Below, one piece after another: positions 7,239 to 13,775 of a stretch of 64,000 nt of DNA (position 1 is the stretch's first letter; every line of letters begins with the position of its first letter). Position numbers and translations under genes: made by a program. The notes beneath the pieces were generated by a model. That model searched no databases. It had not been told where the DNA came from and saw only the letters and a list, made by a program, of their open reading frames with translations. The stretch is from Microbispora bryophytorum (GTDB taxonomy: Bacteria; Actinomycetota; Actinomycetes; Streptosporangiales; Streptosporangiaceae), in the NCBI RefSeq assembly GCF_006874465.1, contig NZ_VIRL01000020.1:62001-126000 (forward strand), written 5' to 3'.

Positions 7239-8133
7239 GCGCCGGATCGATCCGGCCCAGGAGCGGCTCCCCCCGAAGGTAGCGGGCGACGTTCTCGCGC
7301 ACGCGCTCGGCGAGGCTCTCGGTGAGGCGGGCCTGCGGGTTGGCGCTGTGCGAGGTGATGAGCACATTCGGCTCGGCCCACAGGCCGTGCCCGTCCGGCA
7401 GCGGCTCCGGGTCGGTGACGTCGAGGGCGGCGCCGCCGACCTCGCCGGCGCGCAGCGCGGCGAGCAGTGCGTCGGTGTCGACCAGCTCACCCCGGGCCAC
7501 GTTGACCAGCCACGCCTTCGGGCCCAGGGCGCGCAGTTCGTCCCGCCCGACCATCCGGTAGGTCTCGGGGGTGGCGGGCGCGGCCAGGATGACGTGATCG
7601 GCCCGTGGCCAGACGGCGGCCAGGTCCTCGAACGGCACGGTCGCGATCGCGCCCTCCACGGGCTCGCCCGAGCGGTTGACCGCGAGGACGTCCGCGCCGA
7701 GGGCGCGCAGCGCGGGGATGACCGCCCTGCCGATCCCGCCCGCGCCGACGACGGCCACCGTGCTCGCGCGCAGCGTGCCGGGCTGGTCACGCTGCCACGT
7801 ACGGCTCCGGGCGGCGGCGGGCAGCCGGTGCACCCCGGCCAGCAGCAGGGCGAGGGCGTGCTCGGCGACCTGCGGGGCGTAGGCACCTGCGGCCGAGCAC
7901 CACACGCGCGTGGAGTCGACGAGCCCCTCCCGGGTCCACCGTTCGATGCCCGCGGAGGGCAGCTGAACCCAGCGCACGCTCGGCGTCAGGTAGTCGCGCA
8001 CGCCCTCCGGCCGCGAGTCGGTCCAGACCAGCGCCTCCGCCCGGCGGGGATCGCCGACCACCTCACCACCGGCGGCGCGGACCGATTCGACGATCAGTGG
8101 CGGGTCCTCCGGGGCCACACAGACGGTGAGCAC
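7228..8133 (-). CDS. D-isomer-specific 2-hydroxyacid dehydrogenase
   Basis: 301 residues. NAD(P)-dependent oxidoreductase of the phosphoglycerate/glyoxylate-reductase-like group that interconverts 2-hydroxyacids and 2-oxoacids. The Rossmann loop GAGGIGRA, catalytic Arg in NVARGELVD, Glu in DPEPLPDGH and His in LITSHSANP are all present, so it should be active. Substrate-binding halves flank the NAD domain in the usual order. GTG start with an AGGAAGGGA ribosome site. Its specific substrate is not evident. It is transcribed away from the zinc dehydrogenase gene end, with a duplicated 18-bp sequence in the leader. Confidence 0.9.
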   Translation of the reverse strand: MLTVCVAPEDPPLIVESVRAAGGEVVGDPRRAEALVWTDSRPEGVRDYLTPSVRWVQLPSAGIERWTREGLVDSTRVWCSAAGAYAPQVAEHALALLLAGVHRLPAAARSRTWQRDQPGTLRASTVAVVGAGGIGRAVIPALRALGADVLAVNRSGEPVEGAIATVPFEDLAAVWPRADHVILAAPATPETYRMVGRDELRALGPKAWLVNVARGELVDTDALLAALRAGEVGGAALDVTDPEPLPDGHGLWAEPNVLITSHSANPQARLTESLAERVRENVARYLRGEPLLGRIDPARGY

Positions 8134-8182
8134 GCCTGTCCCTTCCTGGTCGCGCCGGGCGCCTCGGCGGCGCGGCTTTCCT

Positions 8183-8218
8183 CCCCAAGAGTATGGTCTG
8201 CCCCAAGAGTATGGTCTG
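8183..8218. repeat. 18-bp direct tandem repeat in the dehydrogenase promoter region
   Basis: CCCCAAGAGTATGGTCTG is present twice head to tail, 50 bp upstream of the dehydrogenase start. Read on the minus strand each copy contains CATACT, a possible -10 hexamer, so the repeat duplicates a promoter-like or operator-like element. Confidence 0.7.
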
Positions 8219-8277
8219 CGCGCTTCCGCCGATCACCGGACCGGCCCATGCCGATCAGGACGGGGGCCGCTGCGCGG

Positions 8278-9429
8278 TCAGCCGGCCTTGCCCGGGTGCA
8301 GGACCACCTTGGTCCAGCCCTTCTCCCGCGCGTCGAAGTGCGCGTACGCCTCGGGCGCGTCGTCGAGGTCCAGCTCGTGCGAGACGATCCAGGACGGCCG
8401 GGCGCCGCCCTCGTGGATGAGGGCGCACAGCTGCCGGTTGTAGTTCTTGACGTTGCACTGGCCGGTACTCATCGTCTGGCCCTTGTACCAGAAGGTCCCG
8501 TAGTCGATGGCCATTTCTCCCCGCTTGTACAGGTCGTTCCGGCCGGTCGGGTCGCGAGGGAGGAACAGGCCGACGACGGCGATGTTCCCGGTGAACTTCA
8601 CCGACTTGACCAGCGCGTTCAGCGTCATGTTGGGACGCTCCGAGCCCTCCGAGTCGTGCGCCTGGAAGCCCACGCACTCGCAGCCCCGGTCGGCGCCGAT
8701 CCCCTGCGTGAGCTCCAGGATCTGCTCGACAGGGGAGGAGCGGGAGTCGTCGATCGGAATCGCGCCGATCTCCTCCGCCTTGGTCAGCCGGTCCTGATGG
8801 TGGTCGATGACCATCACGCAGCTCGCGTTCCTGAGCAGGGCGGAGTACGCGGCCATAAGGCCGACCGGGCCCGCGCCGTAGATCGCGACGGTGTCGCCCG
8901 GCTGCACGCAGGCGAGCATGGTCGCGTGCCAGCCGGTGGGCCAGACGTCGGCCAGCATGACGTAGTCGGTCTGCTTGTCCCGCGCGTCCTCCGGCAGGAC
9001 GAGGCAGTTGAAGTCCCCGTACGGCACCCGCAGCAGCTCGGCCTGGCCGCCGTTGTACGGGCCCATGTCGGCATAGCCGTACGCGGCGCCGGCCAGGCAC
9101 GGATCGGGATTGGTGGTCAGGCAGAATGCTGTCAGGCCCTTCTCGCAGTTGGCGCAGAAGCCGCACGAGATGTTGAACGGCAGGCACACCATGTCGCCGA
9201 CCTTGACCCGGTCGACGGCGCTCCCGATCTCCACGACCTCGCCGAGGTTCTCGTGACCGAGGACCCGGCCCGGCGCGAAACTGGTTCGGCCCTCGTACAT
9301 GTGCAGGTCGGACCCGCAGATGTTCGAGGTGGTGACGCGGACGAGCACGTCGGTGTGCCGTTCGATCCGTGCGTCCGGAACGGTGGTGACTCTGACCTGT
9401 CGAGGCCCTACGTAGACCACGGCTTTCAT
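8278..9429 (-). CDS. Zinc-dependent MDR dehydrogenase, glutathione-independent formaldehyde dehydrogenase-like
   Basis: 383 residues from the ATG at 9429. Catalytic-zinc residues appear in NICGSDLHMYEG and GHENLGEV, and the structural-zinc loop is CGFCANCEKGLTAFC. The coenzyme loop is IYGAGPVGLMAAYSALL. The long insert after the structural loop (AAYGYADMGPYNGGQAE) and the YGTFWYKGQTMSTGQ segment are characteristic of the FdhA-type group that oxidises formaldehyde or alcohols with NAD. It could also act on other aldehydes or alcohols. The ribosome site is weak; an in-frame TTG four codons upstream is an alternative start. It stands alone between two same-strand genes. Confidence 0.88.
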   Translation of the reverse strand: MKAVVYVGPRQVRVTTVPDARIERHTDVLVRVTTSNICGSDLHMYEGRTSFAPGRVLGHENLGEVVEIGSAVDRVKVGDMVCLPFNISCGFCANCEKGLTAFCLTTNPDPCLAGAAYGYADMGPYNGGQAELLRVPYGDFNCLVLPEDARDKQTDYVMLADVWPTGWHATMLACVQPGDTVAIYGAGPVGLMAAYSALLRNASCVMVIDHHQDRLTKAEEIGAIPIDDSRSSPVEQILELTQGIGADRGCECVGFQAHDSEGSERPNMTLNALVKSVKFTGNIAVVGLFLPRDPTGRNDLYKRGEMAIDYGTFWYKGQTMSTGQCNVKNYNRQLCALIHEGGARPSWIVSHELDLDDAPEAYAHFDAREKGWTKVVLHPGKAG

Positions 9430-9590
9430 GGCTACTCTCAAAGGCGATCGTTACGGTAGGCGCGTGCGAAGCGACCCGCAGCACCCGCTTTCCGCGACGG
9501 TGGCCCGGCGCCGATGCGCTCCGGGCCTCCGTGCCGCGCTGTATCGATGTGGGTGGCGTACCCCGCCGGGTGGGGAGAAAACAAACAGGT

Positions 9591-10721
9591 CTAGGCGTGC
9601 GGGAATCGGAGGGGAAGCCAGGCGCTGAGTACGAAGCCGCCGTCGGGGGTCGGGCCGGAGAAGAACCGGCCCTGTGCGAGGGAGACGCGCTCTCTGATGC
9701 CGGCCAGGCCGTACCCGCCGCCGAGGGAGGGCGCGGCCCTGATCGTCTTCCCGCCGGGGTCGGCGCGGTCCGGCGTGTCGACCACGGAGACGGCCACCTG
9801 ATCGCCGCTGACCTCGCAGGTGACGTGCACGAGGGAGTCCGGTGCGTGCTTGTGCACGTTGCTGAGCCCCTCCTGCACCAGGCGGTAACACGCGTGCGAG
9901 ATCTGCCGGGGCAGCGCCCCCTGGGGAACGTCGAGGCGGAGATCGACCTTGAGCCCGCTCGCCTGCGCCTCGCCGACCAGCCGGGCGATCGCTTCGATGC
10001 CCTCGGCGAGGTCGCCTTCCTCGTGCCGGAGCACGGTGAGCAGGTGCCGCAGTTCGCCGAGCGCCTGCACGCCCTTGTCCTCGATGACCGCCGTCAGCTC
10101 CCGGATCTCGCCCGGCTCGGCGGCGTCACGGACCATGCCCGCGTTGAGCACCATGGCGGTGACCGCGTGGGTGACGGTGTCGTGCATCTCCCTGGCGATC
10201 TTGCGGCGCTCCTCGGAGGCGGCGATCTCCTCGCGTTCGCGCACGCCGATACGCAGGTCACGGATGAGCCGCCGGTAGGCGTGCACCCAGGTGCCGACCA
10301 CCGCGGGCAGGTAGATGAGGGTCAGCGCGCGGACGACGTTCAAGTAGATCGAGTGGTCGGAGTGAGGGTTGCGGTAGTCGACCGTGAAGTAGACCGCAGT
10401 CATGGCCAGGGCGACGTACTGCCACTGGCGCACCCGATGCTCGGCGGTCATCGAGAAGACGGCGAGGATCATCGGCACGACCTGCCCGGTGACGCAGGCG
10501 CACACGGCCGAGGCGACGATGGCGGGCCACGGGGTGCGGCGCCGCACCAGCATGGCCGCCGCGGTGATCACCCCTGTCGCGATCTCGAGCTCGTCCGGCG
10601 CGCCGCCCCAGATGGAGAAGCTGTAGCCGATGAGTGTGGTGGGGATCGTGAACGCGATGACAGCCGCGGCCAGCGCCGCGTCCACGAACCAGTCACCGCG
10701 CACGCCCGGTTTGTTCCACAT
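9591..10721 (-). CDS. Sensor histidine kinase (HisKA_3/NarL type), no adjacent response regulator
   Basis: 376 residues. The N-terminal half holds about five hydrophobic membrane helices with little extracytoplasmic sequence, and a cytoplasmic kinase core follows. The phosphoacceptor box reads RRKIAREMHDTVTHAV. The ATPase domain shows CYRLVQEGLSNVHKHAP (N box) and GGYGLAGIRERV (G box). Such kinases normally phosphorylate a LuxR/NarL-type regulator encoded next door, but the flanking genes are a dehydrogenase and a divergent TetR gene. It is therefore an orphan, or its partner is elsewhere. The signal is unknown. The C-terminus ends normally after the ATPase domain. Confidence 0.9.
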   Translation of the reverse strand: MWNKPGVRGDWFVDAALAAAVIAFTIPTTLIGYSFSIWGGAPDELEIATGVITAAAMLVRRRTPWPAIVASAVCACVTGQVVPMILAVFSMTAEHRVRQWQYVALAMTAVYFTVDYRNPHSDHSIYLNVVRALTLIYLPAVVGTWVHAYRRLIRDLRIGVREREEIAASEERRKIAREMHDTVTHAVTAMVLNAGMVRDAAEPGEIRELTAVIEDKGVQALGELRHLLTVLRHEEGDLAEGIEAIARLVGEAQASGLKVDLRLDVPQGALPRQISHACYRLVQEGLSNVHKHAPDSLVHVTCEVSGDQVAVSVVDTPDRADPGGKTIRAAPSLGGGYGLAGIRERVSLAQGRFFSGPTPDGGFVLSAWLPLRFPHA

Positions 10722-10954
10722 CCTGTCAGTTTGCGTCTTTTATCCCATGCTTGTCACATCGGCGGTCATCTTTGACGCAGCGGTCGGCGTCCGACGTCAC
10801 CGAGTTGACTCTGGGGCCCCGGACGGAACCGGACTGTCAGCAGATCGACGACAGCTCATCGCGAGGTGGCGGCGGGTGGTTCGCCATGCCAGGAACGCCA
10901 CAGCCGCACCCTAATCGCCGCCGATTCGCCGGAGCCCATCGGGCAGGCGCGGTC

Positions 10955-10984
10955 TTGACGCGATCAAATGAACGACCATTTAAT
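10955..10984 (+). promoter_or_regulatory. Promoter and overlapping operator of the TetR-ferredoxin-P450 operon
   Basis: TTGACG at 10955-10960 and TTTAAT at 10979-10984, with 18-bp spacing, make a good vegetative promoter. An AAATG-N6-CATTT inverted repeat (10966-10981) lies in the spacer and -10 region. The GTG start follows 6 bp after the -10 box, which implies a leaderless transcript repressed by its own TetR product. Confidence 0.6.
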
Positions 10985-10990
10985 TCCGTA

Positions 10991-11620
10991 GTGGGCCGGA
11001 TCGCGGGTGTCACCGCCGCCGAGACGCGGGAGCGGCTACTGCGCGCGGCCGTCGACGTGTTCGCCCGGCGCGGGTACGACGGCGCACGCGTGGCCGACAT
11101 CGCCGCGGCGGCCGGGGTGAGCAACGGCGCCCTGTACGCGCACTTCGACTCGAAGGCCGAGCTGATCGTGGCCGCACTGCGCGCCCACGGGCCGCGACTG
11201 CTGGCCGACCTGCTGGCCGCCGATCCCGACCGGCCGGTCGCCGAGCTACTGGTCGCCGTGGGCCGCCGCCTCCCTCGCCGTCCCGACGCCCGCGGCTCCC
11301 TGATCGTCGAGGCGCTGATCGCGGCCCGCCGCGACGAGGATGCGGCCCGTCCGATGCACGACTACGTGGGCGAGCGGGCCGGCTGGCTCGCCGGGCTCGT
11401 CCGCACCGCCCAGGACACCGGCGAGATCGATCCGGCGCTCTCGCCCGTCGCCGTCGCCCACCTCTGCCTCCTGCTCACGATGGGCAGCGCACTCCTCACG
11501 CCGGACCTGCACGCGGTCGGCGACGAGGAGTGGAGCGCGCTGCTCACCCGCCTCGTCGCCGCCATCGCCCCGACCGACCCCGCCCCGCGGACGCCACTGA
11601 GTAAAGGGGAGCACCAGTGA
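10991..11620 (+). CDS. TetR/AcrR family transcriptional regulator
   Basis: 209 residues from a GTG at 10991. N-terminal helix-turn-helix: ETRERLLRAAVDVFARRGYD, then VADIAAAAGVSNGALYAHF, the classical TetR pattern. The C-terminal ligand-binding region is divergent. It is the first gene of a tightly packed operon: its TGA overlaps the GTG of the ferredoxin gene. The likely role is control of the ferredoxin-P450 pair by a small hydrophobic ligand, with autoregulation through the palindrome overlapping its promoter. No ribosome site precedes the start, in keeping with leaderless translation. The start is inferred from promoter position and domain boundary. Confidence 0.9.
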   Translation: MGRIAGVTAAETRERLLRAAVDVFARRGYDGARVADIAAAAGVSNGALYAHFDSKAELIVAALRAHGPRLLADLLAADPDRPVAELLVAVGRRLPRRPDARGSLIVEALIAARRDEDAARPMHDYVGERAGWLAGLVRTAQDTGEIDPALSPVAVAHLCLLLTMGSALLTPDLHAVGDEEWSALLTRLVAAIAPTDPAPRTPLSKGEHQ

Positions 11621-11817
11621 AAGTGCAGATCGATCCCGAGCGCTGTCAGGGACACGGCCGTTGCTACGACCTGTCGCCCGACCTGTTCACCGAGGACGAC
11701 GAGGGCTATGGCCGGGTCGCCGGCGACGGCCTCGTGCCGGAGGGCGGCGAGCGCGCGGCGCGGGTCGCGGCCTCCAACTGCCCGGAGAAGGCGATCGTTC
11801 TCGTCGAGGAGGCATGA
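11617..11817 (+). CDS. Ferredoxin of the P450-associated 3Fe-4S type
   Basis: 66 residues. Cluster ligands Cys10, Cys16 and Cys55 (RCQGHGRC and NCPEKAI), with His13 at the position of the fourth ligand, mark the small actinobacterial ferredoxins that feed electrons to cytochromes P450. The GTG start overlaps the TetR stop codon and has an AAAGGGGAG ribosome site. The stop is separated by one base from the P450 start, so the two proteins are translationally coupled and very probably form one redox chain. A reductase is not encoded nearby and must be supplied from elsewhere. Confidence 0.95.
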   Translation: MKVQIDPERCQGHGRCYDLSPDLFTEDDEGYGRVAGDGLVPEGGERAARVAASNCPEKAIVLVEEA

Positions 11818-11818
11818 C

Positions 11819-13087
11819 ATGACCGTCGACGATCGCTTCGTCCGCGACTTCCGCGAGGGTCAGGAAGAGCCCCTCGGCACCCGCAACGAGATCATCACCG
11901 GCCCGGTCTCCGAGTGGGCCACCGACTTCTCCCACCTGGAGCCCGAGTGGGCCGCCGATCCGTACCCCATCCAGGACGATCTGCGGGGGCGCTGCCCGAT
12001 CGCGCACACCGAGAGGTTCGGCGGCGGATGGCTGCCGACGCGGTACGAGGACGTCGCGGCGATCGCCTACGACACCGAGCACTTCTCCTCCCGGGCGATC
12101 ATCATGAGCAACTACCGGCCGCCCAGGGACATCGCGCCGGTGGGAGCCGTGCCGCCGATCTCCTCCGACCCGCCGTTCCACCACGACGCGCGCAAACTGC
12201 TGCTCCCGGCGTTCACCAAGAAGGAGGTGGCGAAGCGGGAGGAGGCGGCGCGGGCGTTCTGCCACTCGCTGATCGACGGCTTCGAGGGCGCGGAGATCGT
12301 CGACGCCGCCCGTGACTACGCGCAGCACATCCCGATGCGGGTCATCGCCGACATGCTGGGCTTCCCGCCGGAGGACGGGCCGAGGTTCCGGGAGTTCGTC
12401 GAGCACGCGCTCGAAGGCGTCAACCTGCCGCCGGAGCAGCGGGTCGCGAACATGGGGGAGCTGTTCGACTACCTGCTGGAGCAGATCCGCGATCACGTCG
12501 CCGCCCCGCGCGACGACCTCACCACCTATCTCATCGACGCGGAGCTGTACGGCCGCAAGCTCGATCCCTCACACGTGGCCGGCACGATGGCCCTGCTGCT
12601 GATCGCCGGGATCGACACGACGTGGAGCGCGATCGGCGCATCACTGTGGCACCTGGCGAAGACACCGGCCGACCGCGATCGCCTGGTCGCCGAGCCGGAG
12701 CTGCTGCCGACCGCGATGGAGGAGTTACTCCGGGCGTACGCGCCGGTCACGATGGCGCGGCTGGTCAAGGAGGACATGCACTGGCGCGGCGTCGACATGA
12801 AGGCCGACGACTGGGTCCTGCTGTCGTTCCCGGCCGCCAATCGCGATCCCGCGCAGTTCGACCGGCCCGGCGAAGTGGTGATCGACCGGGAGATCAACCG
12901 GCACGCGGCGTTCGGGCTGGGCATCCACCGCTGCGTCGGTTCCCATCTTGCCCGCATGGAGCTCCGGGTCGCCCTGGAGGTCTGGCTGGAGCGGGTTCCC
13001 GTGTTCGGCCTCGCCGACCCCTCGACGGTGGCCTGGGCCCCCGGCCAGGTGCGGGGGCCGCGCACGCTTCCGCTCCGCATCGGCTGA
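11819..13087 (+). CDS. Cytochrome P450 monooxygenase
   Basis: 422 residues, soluble bacterial class I P450. I-helix oxygen-binding motif LLIAGIDTTWSA, K-helix EELLRAYAP, and heme loop FGLGIHRCVGSHLA with the thiolate ligand Cys372. The ATG at 11819 follows the ferredoxin stop by one base. Together with the ferredoxin and TetR regulator it forms an inducible hydroxylation module. The substrate cannot be read from the sequence; the N-terminal region (EEPLGTRNEIITGPVSEW) resembles P450s acting on terpenoid or aromatic small molecules, but that is weak. All key residues are intact. Confidence 0.96.
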   Translation: MTVDDRFVRDFREGQEEPLGTRNEIITGPVSEWATDFSHLEPEWAADPYPIQDDLRGRCPIAHTERFGGGWLPTRYEDVAAIAYDTEHFSSRAIIMSNYRPPRDIAPVGAVPPISSDPPFHHDARKLLLPAFTKKEVAKREEAARAFCHSLIDGFEGAEIVDAARDYAQHIPMRVIADMLGFPPEDGPRFREFVEHALEGVNLPPEQRVANMGELFDYLLEQIRDHVAAPRDDLTTYLIDAELYGRKLDPSHVAGTMALLLIAGIDTTWSAIGASLWHLAKTPADRDRLVAEPELLPTAMEELLRAYAPVTMARLVKEDMHWRGVDMKADDWVLLSFPAANRDPAQFDRPGEVVIDREINRHAAFGLGIHRCVGSHLARMELRVALEVWLERVPVFGLADPSTVAWAPGQVRGPRTLPLRIG

Positions 13088-13120
13088 CCGGTCGCCGGCC
13101 CGATCGCCGGGCCGACCGGT
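13087..13120 (+). terminator. Hairpin terminator of the P450 operon
   Basis: ACCGGTC...CGGGCC-type arms (13 paired bases with a 3-nt bulge, 5-nt loop) begin at the last base of the P450 stop codon. Confidence 0.55.
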
Positions 13121-13177
13121 GAGCCACCGTTCATGTTCACGTTGAACGTCGTCCTGCAGGGTTGTTAGCTTGCGCGC

Positions 13178-13708
13178 ATGTCAGATCTAGGAGATGTGGC
13201 TTGGCCGCCTGAGCCGATCCTGACCGAGCGGCTCGTGCTCCGTGAGCCCGAGGCGCGGGACCGGGCGACGTTCATCGAGATGCTCGCCTCGCCGGAGGTG
13301 CACACCTACCTCGGCGGTCCCCGGCCGCGTGACGAGCTCGAGCGTGAGATGCCCGAAGTGCCCGAGCGGTGGCCCGGGAGTTTCGTCGTCGAGCTCGACG
13401 GGGCGATGATCGGCCAGATCCTGCTCAGGAGAGCGACCGGGCACCGTCGCCCGGCCGCCGTGGGGAAGGCCGATCTCGGTTACCTGTTCCTGCCGAAGGC
13501 CTGGAGGCAGGGGTACGCCGCCGAGGCGTGCGCGGCGGCACTCGACTGGTTCGACGGTGCCCTTCCCGGCGAGCCGGTGGTGCTCACCACCCAGAGCGCC
13601 AACGCCGGCTCGATGCGCCTCGCGGCAAAGCTGGGGTTCACCGAGGTCGAGCGGTTCCAGGCCTGGGACGCCGAGCAGTGGCTCGGCCTGCGGCCCCCGG
13701 CCACGTGA
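13178..13708 (+). CDS. GNAT family N-acetyltransferase (RimJ/RimL-like)
   Basis: 176 residues. It starts with the LTERLVLREPEARD motif of the RimJ/RimL branch and has the acetyl-CoA-binding turn LPKAWRQGYAAEACAAAL (Q/R-x-x-G-x-A type). The C-terminal ANAGSMRLAAKLGFTEVERF segment is the usual motif B helix and strand. It acetylates an amino group on a protein N-terminus, antibiotic or metabolite; the substrate is unknown. The ATG is used; no strong ribosome site is seen just upstream. It is convergent with the glycoside hydrolase gene, with 67 bp between the stops. Confidence 0.88.
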   Translation: MSDLGDVAWPPEPILTERLVLREPEARDRATFIEMLASPEVHTYLGGPRPRDELEREMPEVPERWPGSFVVELDGAMIGQILLRRATGHRRPAAVGKADLGYLFLPKAWRQGYAAEACAAALDWFDGALPGEPVVLTTQSANAGSMRLAAKLGFTEVERFQAWDAEQWLGLRPPAT

Positions 13709-13775
13709 GCCACGGGAGGTCTCCACCGAGGCCCGGGGCGGTGCCCCCTTGCCGATGTCCCGCGGGCCTTCCCGG

